Origin: MH13 sp040219355 | Lineage (GTDB): Bacteria; Pseudomonadota; Alphaproteobacteria; Rhizobiales; MH13 | Length of the DNA stretch: 64,000 nt | NCBI GenBank assembly: GCA_040219355.1 | Contig: JAVJSN010000009.1 | Location: forward strand, 95,453-159,452 | Direction of reading: 5' to 3' | Shown: positions 8,500 through 15,904 of the stretch, one piece after another | How positions within the stretch are numbered: position 1 is the stretch's first letter | Layout of the letters: every line of letters starts with the position of its first letter | The notes under the pieces: generated by a model | The model's input: the letters and a program-made list of their open reading frames with translations, nothing else | Database searches by the model: none | Told to the model about the DNA's origin: nothing | Position numbers and translations under genes: made by a program

Positions 8500-8654
8500 A
8501 GTGCTAAGCCATCACTGTTTCTGCCTTGGGTTGTGGCGAAGCATAGCCCATTTGACCGCGCCGTCCATATCTCAAGGTACCCTAAGGGCAGCGATCTTCA
8601 GGCTCGGTTAACGCTGATTGGTGAGGTTCGCCCGCCCGCTTTGCCACCAAAAGG

Positions 8655-8684
8655 CAAAAAAAAGCCGCAGCAGGTGCCACGGCT
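8655..8684 (-). terminator. intrinsic terminator on the minus strand
   Basis: On the minus strand, AGCCGTGGC and its complement (with two G-T pairs) make a 9-base stem with a 4-base loop, followed by eight T. It lies about 145 bases beyond the lysR stop and points the same way, so it may end the lysR transcript or a short unannotated RNA. The surrounding gap 8500-8828 holds the rcdA upstream region and, on the plus strand, a 13-codon ORF at 8716-8757 behind a good AGGGAGG site. I see no other gene there. Confidence 0.6.
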
Positions 8685-8828
8685 GAATAATCAGTTTGAA
8701 AACAGGGAGGCGTCAATGAGCAACCATGAGCTCAAAAACTGTCGAGAAACTCGATAACGAAGAAGGTAAGCGAGAAAGGTTTCTGAAATCTTAACGCCTC
8801 AAAATAGAGTGAATTTGTTTACCGCATG

Positions 8829-9746
8829 CTAGCCACGTAATTGTGAAAGCACGCCGATCAACCAGGTGATCATGGGGTTTTTCTTATCACGCACATGGCA
8901 GACCGCCTGAACCTGGAAGGGTCGCACCGTCACCGGCGGTGGTACAAACGCCAGTCCAAAACGCGCCGCGTGGGTGCGCACAAGGGCTGCCGGAAGCGTG
9001 GCGATCAATGCGCTATCGGCCAGCATCGCCAAAGCTGGCATGAACAGCGGTACCGAAAGCCCAACGCGTCGCGCCATGCCCTGCGCCACCAACACCTGAT
9101 CGACGATGCCAGACATGGATGCATCACCCGACACCAGCAGGTGATCTGCCGCCAGGTACTGCTCCAGAGTGGCGTTCTCGCGCAGAAACGGATGATCCGC
9201 GCGTGCGGCCACCAGGTAGGTTTCCTCCAGGAGATTGACGCTGATGTGCTTGGCGCTCAGGTCAGGAAAAAAGCCAAGCGCAAGATCAATGTCGCCAGCA
9301 TCCAATGACTTCAACGCATCAGGCTTGGAAAGCGCCTGGATGGAGAGCGTCATGTTGGGCGCCGATTGGCGCAACCGCGTCATCATGGCCGGAGCAAGGG
9401 TCGCGATTTCATAATCTTGGGCTGACAGGCGCACATGGGCAACGCTCTGGCTAGGCTCGAAAACCGTTGGCCCGGCGAGCGCACCCTGCAAAGCATCCAG
9501 GGCCGATTGAACGGCAGGCTCAATGCTTCGAGCAAACGCCGTCGGTTCCAACCCATGCGGACGGCGCAGAAATAGCTCATCACCAAACACATCGCGCAGC
9601 CGCCGCAGCGCATGGCTGATGGACGAGTTGGTCAGGCCAAGCTCCTGCGCCACCAGCGTTGCTTTGCCGTGTCGTATCAGTCCGGAAAAAACCAACAGAA
9701 CCGTGACGTCCAATCTCCTGAGTTTAATTTTATCAAAATCAGACAT
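8829..9746 (-). CDS. LysR-family transcriptional regulator
   Basis: 305 residues, standard LysR length. The N-terminal helix-turn-helix spans roughly residues 8-67 (HGKATLVAQELGLTNSSISHALRRLRDVFGDELFLRR in pieces), and the rest is the periplasmic-binding-protein-like effector domain. It is transcribed divergently from the DJ-1-like gene at 9839 with 92 bases between the starts, and a T-N11-A type LysR box sits 9 bases upstream of its own start. The likely target is therefore the 9839-11005 pair and itself. The effector is unknown. Confidence 0.92.
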   Translation of the reverse strand: MSDFDKIKLRRLDVTVLLVFSGLIRHGKATLVAQELGLTNSSISHALRRLRDVFGDELFLRRPHGLEPTAFARSIEPAVQSALDALQGALAGPTVFEPSQSVAHVRLSAQDYEIATLAPAMMTRLRQSAPNMTLSIQALSKPDALKSLDAGDIDLALGFFPDLSAKHISVNLLEETYLVAARADHPFLRENATLEQYLAADHLLVSGDASMSGIVDQVLVAQGMARRVGLSVPLFMPALAMLADSALIATLPAALVRTHAARFGLAFVPPPVTVRPFQVQAVCHVRDKKNPMITWLIGVLSQLRG

Positions 9747-9754
9747 GAAGACAT

Positions 9755-9769
9755 TTCAGTTTCATTGAA
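9755..9769. promoter_or_regulatory. LysR-type box (TTCA-N7-TGAA)
   Basis: A 15-base interrupted palindrome TTCA-GTTTCAT-TGAA with the T-N11-A core of LysR operators, located between the divergent lysR and DJ-1-like genes. Position and shape support autoregulation plus control of the 9839 operon. Confidence 0.55.
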
Positions 9770-9838
9770 CAAACAACACGGCTTATCCCTGTTGCTGAAG
9801 GCACGCAAGAGCGCGCCGACCAGCAAATAGGAACCCCC

Positions 9839-10549
9839 ATGCCCCATATCTTGATGATCGCATCCAACCCCGCCACGTCACCGGTAACAGGCTGGCCAAT
9901 TGGTTTCTGGTGGGCTGAACTCACCCATGCCTACAAAGAGTTTGATGAGGCCGGTTATGCCGTCACCATCGCCTCGCCCGATGGCGGTGATTTGGCCGCC
10001 GACGGCTACTCAGATCCAGAGGATGAAAGCGGCTACTCCGCCGAAGACACCATCTCGCTCGCCTTCAAACAATCACCCGACAAAATGGCACTGCTGAAAG
10101 GCACAGCCAAGCTCTCTAACCTCAACGCTGAGGACTATGACGCGGTGTTCGTGGTTGGCGGTCAGGGCCCAATGGTCACCATGATTGATGACACAGCCAC
10201 GCAAAACTTTCTCGCCCGTTTTTATGAGGCAGGCAAACCCACAGCAGCCGTTTGCCACGGCACCTGCGTACTCTTGAAAGCCAGGCTGTCAAACGGCGAT
10301 CTGCTGGTGAAAGGCAAACGCTGGACAGGCTTTGCCAACTCCGAAGAAGAGTACGCAGAAAATGCTGTTGGCCAAAAAATCCAGCCTTTCTGGATTGAAA
10401 CCGAGGCCAGGAAAATCCCGGATACTCAGTTTGAAGTGGCTGGACCCATGGAGGAGTTCGCCATCCGCGATGGTAATTTGATCACCGGCCAACAGCAGAT
10501 GTCGGCGGCAGCAGCCGCCCGAGAAACCATCGCCGCATTGCGCGGTTAG
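9839..10549 (+). CDS. DJ-1/PfpI-family protein (Hsp31/glyoxalase III-like)
   Basis: 236 residues of the type 1 glutamine amidotransferase-like DJ-1/PfpI fold. The nucleophile elbow AAVCHGTC places C139 next to H140, and E27 in FWWAELTHAY is at the position of the conserved acid of Hsp31-type members. These proteins include glutathione-independent glyoxalases and stress chaperones acting in the cytoplasm. The insertion around residues 50-70 (rich in Asp, Glu and Ser) is typical of Hsp31-like members. It heads a two-gene unit with a DUF606 membrane protein 9 bases on and lies opposite lysR. Exact substrate unknown. Confidence 0.87.
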   Translation: MPHILMIASNPATSPVTGWPIGFWWAELTHAYKEFDEAGYAVTIASPDGGDLAADGYSDPEDESGYSAEDTISLAFKQSPDKMALLKGTAKLSNLNAEDYDAVFVVGGQGPMVTMIDDTATQNFLARFYEAGKPTAAVCHGTCVLLKARLSNGDLLVKGKRWTGFANSEEEYAENAVGQKIQPFWIETEARKIPDTQFEVAGPMEEFAIRDGNLITGQQQMSAAAAARETIAALRG

Positions 10550-10558
10550 GCCGAACGC

Positions 10559-11005
10559 ATGGGACAGATGATCCTAATCGCCATGGCGCTCGCCACCGGT
10601 GCCATGATCCCGCTCCAGCTGGCCTTCAACGGTCAGCTGGGAACAGCACTGAAGGGTCCGGTGGTCGCCTCTTTCTTTGTTTTTCTCACCGGCGTTCTGG
10701 CCACCGGCTTGGTTCTGCTCGTTGCCCGCACCCCCTTGCCCGATATGGCGGCCATGAAAGCCGTGCCGGTTTCCGCCTGGGTCGGGGGCATCATCGCCAC
10801 GCTCTACATTTTGGCCGTGGTGTATCTGGTGCCCAAACTCGGTGTGGGGTCAGCGGCTGTGCTCATCATCGCTGGGCAGTTGGTAACCGCCCTGGTGCTC
10901 GATCATTTGGGCGCCTTTGGCACAGCGCAAAACTCCATCACCTGGTTAAAGGCCGGTGGGGCCGGGCTGGTGCTGGCAGGCGCGGCGCTGGTGAAATTCA
11001 CCTGA
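10559..11005 (+). CDS. DMT-superfamily DUF606 (YdcZ-like) membrane protein
   Basis: 148 residues with four to five hydrophobic helices, beginning MILIAMALATGAMIPLQLAFN, the DUF606/YdcZ opening in which NxxLG follows the first helix. Members are small inner-membrane transport-like proteins of the drug/metabolite transporter superfamily, usually half-size and probably dimeric. The start is 9 bases after the DJ-1-like stop without a strong binding site, so the two are likely coupled. The transported compound is unknown; context suggests export of a reactive or toxic metabolite. Confidence 0.8.
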   Translation: MGQMILIAMALATGAMIPLQLAFNGQLGTALKGPVVASFFVFLTGVLATGLVLLVARTPLPDMAAMKAVPVSAWVGGIIATLYILAVVYLVPKLGVGSAAVLIIAGQLVTALVLDHLGAFGTAQNSITWLKAGGAGLVLAGAALVKFT

Positions 11006-11008
11006 ACC

Positions 11009-11203
11009 TTAGGATTTTGGCGCGCCAAACACCGCATCAGCGGCAAGGCGCGCCGCGTCCTTGGAGGTCATCGCCTCCTCACAGCGGGCGATCTCGCCAC
11101 GCAGCGCTTCAATACGCTCAGCCAGCTCACCGACCGAAGCATCAGACAAATCCTCACCCACGGTGATTGTCGGCTTGGGTTTCGGTTCCAGATCGATATC
11201 CAT
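11009..11203 (-). CDS. DUF1192 family small protein
   Basis: 64 residues, with the DUF1192 pattern VGELAERIEALRGEIARCEE followed by KDAARLAADAVF. The protein is a short helical, probably coiled-coil peptide of unknown function, widespread in Rhizobiales and commonly found divergent from a quinone oxidoreductase gene, as here. The start at 11203 is preceded by AGGGGGAC; a longer in-frame start six residues upstream is less well placed. Confidence 0.82.
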   Translation of the reverse strand: MDIDLEPKPKPTITVGEDLSDASVGELAERIEALRGEIARCEEAMTSKDAARLAADAVFGAPKS

Positions 11204-11291
11204 CACATTGTCCCCCTTCATTGAAGCCATTTGCAGCGCTATGCGTTGAGGCAGCATACCGCCCCACCCGTGCACGCAACAAGTGGCCACC

Positions 11292-12302
11292 ATGACCAAC
11301 CTTTCTGATCTTCCAAGCACCATCAACGTGATCACCATCGATAGACCCGGCGGGCCCGATGTATTGGTGCCAGGTACGCGGCCCATGCCGCAGCATCTCG
11401 ATGAGCATCAGATATTGATCAAAGTGGAAGCCGCCGGGGTGAACCGGCCCGATGTTCTGCAACGCGTTGGCGCCTATCCACCACCCAAAGGCGCCAGCGA
11501 TATTCCAGGGCTCGAAGTTGCAGGCACCATTGTCGGCCGCGCGCGCGGCGCCGAACGTCATGAGATGGGCGAGCAAGTGACGGCACTCGTCACCGGCGGT
11601 GGATATGCTGACTATTGCATTGCCGATGAGCGCCACGCCCTGCCGATACCCGAAGGATTGTCGGTTGAAGCCGCCGCTGGCATCCCCGAAACGGCCTTCA
11701 CAGTCTGGTCAAACGTGTTTGACCGTGGCGGGCTTACCGAGGGCGAGACGTTTCTGGTCCATGGTGGCACATCGGGCATCGGCATGATGGCGATCCAGTT
11801 GGCGAAGGCGCACGGCGCGACCGTGCTTGCCACAGCTGGATCGGACGAAAAATGCACCGCCATGCGCGAGCTCGGTGCGGACCACGCCTTCAACTATTTG
11901 ACCGAAGATTACGTGGAAGCCACCAAAGCAGCTACCGATGGCAATGGCGCCAACGTGATCCTCGACATGGTCGGCGGCGACTATATCGAGCGCAACTGGA
12001 AAGCTGCCGCCGTTGAAGGGCGCATCGTGCAGATCGCGTTTTTGAACGGGGCCAGCGTGGAGGCAGATTTCTCCCGCCTCATGTTGAAGCGCCTCACCCA
12101 CACCGGCTCAACCTTGCGGGCCCGTTCGGACGCGTTCAAAGCGCAGCTGGCTGATGATGTGTTGCACCATGTCTGGCCATTGATCGAATCCGGTGATGTC
12201 AAAATCCATGTGGATTCAGTGTTCCCACTAGCAGAGGCCAACAAGGCCCACGCCCGCATGGAAAGCTCCCAGCATATGGGCAAGATCATCTTGAAGCCCT
12301 AG
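11292..12302 (+). CDS. NAD(P)H-quinone oxidoreductase, zinc-independent MDR family (PIG3-like)
   Basis: 336 residues from the ATG at 11292 (an in-frame GTG at 11283 is an alternative). N-terminal GroES-like domain (VEAAGVNRPDVLQRVGAYPPP), then a Rossmann domain with the nucleotide-binding text VHGGTSGIGMMAIQLAKA. The catalytic zinc ligands of alcohol dehydrogenases are missing, as in quinone oxidoreductases. The NRPDVLQR-Y-PPP text is close to the PIG3/Qor group, which reduces quinones with NADPH. It is divergent from the DUF1192 gene. Confidence 0.92.
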   Translation: MTNLSDLPSTINVITIDRPGGPDVLVPGTRPMPQHLDEHQILIKVEAAGVNRPDVLQRVGAYPPPKGASDIPGLEVAGTIVGRARGAERHEMGEQVTALVTGGGYADYCIADERHALPIPEGLSVEAAAGIPETAFTVWSNVFDRGGLTEGETFLVHGGTSGIGMMAIQLAKAHGATVLATAGSDEKCTAMRELGADHAFNYLTEDYVEATKAATDGNGANVILDMVGGDYIERNWKAAAVEGRIVQIAFLNGASVEADFSRLMLKRLTHTGSTLRARSDAFKAQLADDVLHHVWPLIESGDVKIHVDSVFPLAEANKAHARMESSQHMGKIILKP

Positions 12303-12389
12303 CCGCACCTCTCTCCACGCGGCAATCCACCAGCCTCCACTCCTCAACGAAAGACGAAGGATGGTGCATCTGGACTTTTATCCATTATC

Positions 12390-12403
12390 TTTGTATATAC
12401 AAA
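12390..12403. promoter_or_regulatory. perfect AT-rich palindrome, candidate ArsR-family operator
   Basis: TTTGTATATACAAA is a perfect 14-base palindrome 24 bases before the ATG of the membrane protein at 12428. It sits in a locally AT-rich promoter region and extends imperfectly on both sides. ArsR-family repressors, including BigR/SqrR, bind AT-rich dyads of this kind, and such a regulator is encoded at 13709. Confidence 0.6.
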
Positions 12404-12427
12404 TATATCAAGAAATGGAGTTTCGCC

Positions 12428-13654
12428 ATGACCGCGCTTTCCGCCACTCAGTCCCAATCGGGGCAACCATCCTACAGCCCATTGATGTTCCTCGCCGCTC
12501 TTGGCGCGGGAGGGCTGATTGTTACGTTCTTCATGATGTTGATGTTCTGGGTGCCCCATCCAGGCCAGCCCGTTCCCGTGTTTGAAGACATTATGGCCGC
12601 CTTTGCGAGCGGTGGTTTGGCCATGCAGGCTGCCATCTCCATCGCCCTTGCTGGTATCGCCTTCTTCGGCGCCACGCTTGTTCGGCTGCTTGCCTGGAAC
12701 GTGCAACGCTTGCGCCAGTTTGCCCGCACCGAGAGCTACCAAACCTTGATGGCCAGCAATGCCGGAAGCCAAATCATGGCCATGCCATTGGCGCTTGCGA
12801 TGGCCGTGAACGCCGGTTTCATTCTTGGCCTGGTGTTCGTGCCGAACCTTTGGAGCGTGGTGGAATATCTCTTTCCGCTGGCGATAATCGCCTTCGCCAT
12901 CATCGGATACTTCGCGTTCAAGCTGTTCGCTCGCTTTGCCAGCAATGCCATAGGTGGCGGACTGGATTGCGCAAAAAACAATTCCCTGGCGCAGATGTTG
13001 CCAGCCTTTGCCTTCGCCATGATCGGCGTTGGTCTAGCGGCCCCGGCCGCCATGTCCACCAATGCCATCACGGTGGCGTTCTCTCTTGGCCTTTCCACGC
13101 TCTTCATCCTGGCATCCATTGTTCAGGGCCTCATCGCGCTGACACTCGGCGTGCGCTCCATGATGGAAAACGGCTTGGCCGCTGATGGCGCGCCCACTCT
13201 GATGATTGGCGTGCCGATTCTCACTGTGCTCGGCATCGCCTTTCTGCGCCAGAACCATGGCCTGCATGTCCACTTTGATCTGCACACGTCGACTGGCAGC
13301 ACTTTCATGATGCTCACCACTTTCTTCGCCGCGCAGATCCTTTTGCTGGCCGCTGGGTGGGGCGCGCTGAAGAAAACGAACTATCTGGGGCGCTTTATCA
13401 GCGGACCTGAATCCTCACCTGGATCGCTGGCCCTGCTCTGCCCGGTTGTGGCATTCTCAGTGATGGGTCACTTCTTGATCAACAAGGGTTTGGTCGCCAC
13501 CGGCCTCATCGCAAAGTTCGGTATTGCCTATTGGAGCGTCACCACCATTCCACTGCTGTTTCAAGTGCTGGCCGTCTGGCTGTTCTTCAGGCTGCTTGCT
13601 AAGCTAATGCGGCAGGCACCGGCAGCGCCCTTAGGCACAGCCGCTTCAGCCTAA
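12428..13654 (+). CDS. multi-pass inner-membrane protein, possibly TsoY-like, linked to an ArsR regulator
   Basis: 408 residues with about ten hydrophobic helices spread evenly, clearly a transporter- or channel-like inner-membrane protein. I tentatively associate it with the poorly characterised TsoY-type (seleno)protein family; a single cysteine near residue 180 (GGGLDCAKNN) at a helix border would be the residue of interest. A ribosome binding site (TGGAG) precedes the ATG. The gene lies between a perfect palindrome and a BigR/SqrR-like regulator. My inference is that it handles a sulfur or other small anionic species under persulfide-responsive repression. Confidence 0.8.
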   Translation: MTALSATQSQSGQPSYSPLMFLAALGAGGLIVTFFMMLMFWVPHPGQPVPVFEDIMAAFASGGLAMQAAISIALAGIAFFGATLVRLLAWNVQRLRQFARTESYQTLMASNAGSQIMAMPLALAMAVNAGFILGLVFVPNLWSVVEYLFPLAIIAFAIIGYFAFKLFARFASNAIGGGLDCAKNNSLAQMLPAFAFAMIGVGLAAPAAMSTNAITVAFSLGLSTLFILASIVQGLIALTLGVRSMMENGLAADGAPTLMIGVPILTVLGIAFLRQNHGLHVHFDLHTSTGSTFMMLTTFFAAQILLLAAGWGALKKTNYLGRFISGPESSPGSLALLCPVVAFSVMGHFLINKGLVATGLIAKFGIAYWSVTTIPLLFQVLAVWLFFRLLAKLMRQAPAAPLGTAASA

Positions 13655-13665
13655 ACCCAAACAAT

Positions 13666-13691
13666 CCGCGGACTGGCAAACCAGTCCGCGG
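13666..13691 (+). other. perfect 11-base stem-loop between membrane protein and arsR
   Basis: CCGCGGACTGG, a CAAA loop, and the exact complement make an 11-base GC-rich hairpin 11 bases after the membrane-protein stop and 17 bases before the arsR ATG. There is no T-run, so it is not a classical terminator. It may stabilise the upstream message or set the ratio of the two products. Confidence 0.6.
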
Positions 13692-13708
13692 CGCACTGTG
13701 AGCCAACC

Positions 13709-14035
13709 ATGTCCACCCAAGCGCTTGAACGTCCCTCCCCAACAGCTGCCTCGATGGCGGACAATGTCGGCGAGGTGACGGAAATCTTAAAACTGCTCAG
13801 CGCCCCCGCACGGCTACTGGCGGTGTGCCATTTGGTCGATGGCGAGAAATCTGTCGGCGCCTTGGCTGAACTCACCGGCAGCAAACCGACGACACTTTCC
13901 CAGCATCTGGCGCTGCTGCGCGCGCACGGTCTGGTGTCCACGCGCCGCGATGGCACAACCATCTACTACACTCTGGCATCGGACGAGATTGCTGGCCTCA
14001 TCGCCTATCTGCACAAGGCTTGGTGCAAAGCCTAG
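13709..14035 (+). CDS. ArsR-family regulator of the BigR/SqrR persulfide-sensor type
   Basis: 108 residues: winged helix-turn-helix with recognition helix TLSQHLALLRAHGLV and wing TRRDGTTIYYTL. Two cysteines, C40 (LLAVCHLVDGEKSVG) and C106 (HKAWCKA), are 66 residues apart, the same spacing as C41/C107 of Rhodobacter SqrR and C42/C108 of BigR, where persulfide forms a tetrasulfide bridge and releases DNA. The flanking text (GEKSVG, RRDGxTIYY) also matches that subgroup. Metal-site residues of arsenic sensors are not apparent. It is 54 bases behind the membrane-protein gene and likely represses it. No sulfide-quinone reductase or persulfide dioxygenase is seen nearby. Confidence 0.88.
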   Translation: MSTQALERPSPTAASMADNVGEVTEILKLLSAPARLLAVCHLVDGEKSVGALAELTGSKPTTLSQHLALLRAHGLVSTRRDGTTIYYTLASDEIAGLIAYLHKAWCKA

Positions 14036-14196
14036 GGTTAAGACGCTAACCGGCGTGCCCAAGAACGAAGCATTGCAACCGGTTTGTAAATTTACTATAC
14101 GGTTCTCACCTCCCCGACATCGTTACGAAGATGCTCGGCCCCGCGATCGGAAGCACTCCGGCCGGGCCAGAAGAGCCTTATTGTTAGGATTCCATC

Positions 14197-14982
14197 ATGG
14201 CCGATACCCTTTTGATGCCCAAAGCCACCGCCGTTTGGTTGGTTGATAACACCGCGCTGACCTTCGAGCAGATCGCCAAATTCTGCGCGCTGCATCCCCT
14301 TGAGGTCAAAGCCATCGCAGATGGCGAAGCCGCCCAGGGCATCAAAGGGCTGGATCCGTTGCAAACCGGGCAGTTGACCCGTGAGCAGATCACTGCGGCA
14401 GAAGAAAATCCGGCGTTAGAGTTGAAGCTCCAACCGGCCAAAACCGTGGTTGCCACAAGCTCGAAAAAGCGTGGTCCACGCTACACACCTGTTTCGCGTC
14501 GTCATGACCGTCCCAATGCGATCCTTTGGTTGCTGCGCAATCACAAGGAACTCAAAGACGCGCAGATCATGCGCCTGGTCGGCACGACCAAAAACACCAT
14601 CGAATCGATCCGCTCCGGCGCCCATTGGAATGCAGCAAACTTGACGCCGATGGATCCGGTGACGCTGGGCCTGTGCAAACAGATCGAGCTTGATTTGGAA
14701 GTACAGAAAGCCTCGCGCAACGCTCCACCGGCCATTGAAGCGACAGGACCGGTTTTGCTATCGGCTGAAGAAGCGCTGGAAGCCACAACCCCCACCGAAT
14801 TTGTCAGTGAGGAAGAAGCTGGCATTGATGAGGTGTTTGGCACATCCGAGCCGACGCAAGAACAGGAAGATGAAGCCGCTCAGGAAGCGCAGGATGATTT
14901 GGACGCCGATTCGGTGTTTGCCAAACTCAAAGAGCTCACCAGCCCGGCTGACGGTTCTGAAAAATCTGACGACAAGTCGTAG
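14197..14982 (+). CDS. trcR: DUF1013 cell-cycle regulator TrcR homologue
   Basis: 261 residues. The first 170 match the DUF1013 core: MPKATAVWLVDNTALTFEQIA, then RRHDRPNAILWLLRNHKELKD and MRLVGTTKNTIESIR, which include two helix-turn-helix-like parts. Caulobacter TrcR is a DNA-binding protein acting in cell-cycle transcription. The last 90 residues are acidic and probably disordered (runs of EE, QEQEDEAAQEAQDDLD), a lineage-variable tail. The ATG at 14197 follows AGGATTCC. It is monocistronic with a 160-base upstream region that holds no other gene. Confidence 0.88.
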   Translation: MADTLLMPKATAVWLVDNTALTFEQIAKFCALHPLEVKAIADGEAAQGIKGLDPLQTGQLTREQITAAEENPALELKLQPAKTVVATSSKKRGPRYTPVSRRHDRPNAILWLLRNHKELKDAQIMRLVGTTKNTIESIRSGAHWNAANLTPMDPVTLGLCKQIELDLEVQKASRNAPPAIEATGPVLLSAEEALEATTPTEFVSEEEAGIDEVFGTSEPTQEQEDEAAQEAQDDLDADSVFAKLKELTSPADGSEKSDDKS

Positions 14983-14988
14983 TAGATC

Positions 14989-15792
14989 TTAGGTGCTGGG
15001 CTCCACCGGAACGGTGTAGTTAAGCCCCAATCGACCGCCGTCGGCATACAGTGTTTGGCCGGTGATGTAGCTTGCGTGCTCGCTGGCCAAAAACGCTGCA
15101 ATTGACGCCACCTCGCTTGGCTCGCCAATGCGGCCGATGGGCGTGCGCGTCATCATTCGCTGACGGATGTCGTCATCAGCCAGCACATTTTCCACCATCT
15201 CGGTCATGATCGTACCAGGACCAATGGCGTTGACCCGGATGCCATGCTTGGCAAGCGCCAGTGCCATCACCTTGGTCAGCTGTCTCACGCCCCCTTTAGA
15301 GGTCACATATGGTACCTGATTGGGGATCGCCAGTTCGGCATTGACGCTGGACATCGTGATAACCGTTCCGGGTTTCTCGCCTGCCTCCACGCGATCGACC
15401 ATATGCTTGGCCACCGCCTGGCAGATAAGAAACACACCTTTCAGGTTCACGGCGATGACACGGTCGAAATCAGCCTCTTCGATGTCCAGAAAATCTGCCG
15501 TGTGGACGATACCCGCATTGGCCACCAAGACATCAATTTCGCCGTAGGCTTCAAGGCTCTTGGCGAGCAGGTTGCGTACATCCAGCCGATCTGAAACATC
15601 GCAATGGACGTAGGTCGCCTCGCCGATTTTCGACAACCGCTTTACCACATCGTGGCCAACGCTATCATCAACGTCAGCAACGATCACCTTCATGCCCTCG
15701 TCGACGAAACGTTCAGCAATGGCCAGGCCGATACCGTGGGCCGCGCCCGTGACAATTGCAGTCTTACGTTCCAGTGCGAAGCCGACGGCCAT
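14989..15792 (-). CDS. SDR-family NAD(P)-dependent oxidoreductase
   Basis: 267 residues, classical short-chain dehydrogenase. Cofactor motif TGAAHGIG near residue 16, structural NAGIV, active-site YVTSKGG with the Tyr and Lys, and a C-terminal ITGQTLYADGGRLGLNY typical of glucose 1-dehydrogenase or 3-oxoacyl-ACP reductase-like enzymes. It is convergent with trcR (6 bases between stops) and alone in its unit; prpE lies upstream on the same strand after 112 bases. Substrate unknown. Confidence 0.9.
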   Translation of the reverse strand: MAVGFALERKTAIVTGAAHGIGLAIAERFVDEGMKVIVADVDDSVGHDVVKRLSKIGEATYVHCDVSDRLDVRNLLAKSLEAYGEIDVLVANAGIVHTADFLDIEEADFDRVIAVNLKGVFLICQAVAKHMVDRVEAGEKPGTVITMSSVNAELAIPNQVPYVTSKGGVRQLTKVMALALAKHGIRVNAIGPGTIMTEMVENVLADDDIRQRMMTRTPIGRIGEPSEVASIAAFLASEHASYITGQTLYADGGRLGLNYTVPVEPST

Positions 15793-15904
15793 GAAGCATT
15801 CCTAGAGTTGATGAAGGTGCGCCGCGTTTACACCGCCGGGCACTTGGCGGACAAGCGGCGCGCAATCATATGTGATCGCTCGCCGCTACTGAACGGTCCA
15901 AACC

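Noticed and set aside
8700..8760. Second anti-SD small RNA on the minus strand near 8700
   Set aside because: The CCTCCC seen there is just the complement of a plus-strand binding site, and the TTGACG-like promoter is too close to the terminator to yield a useful RNA.
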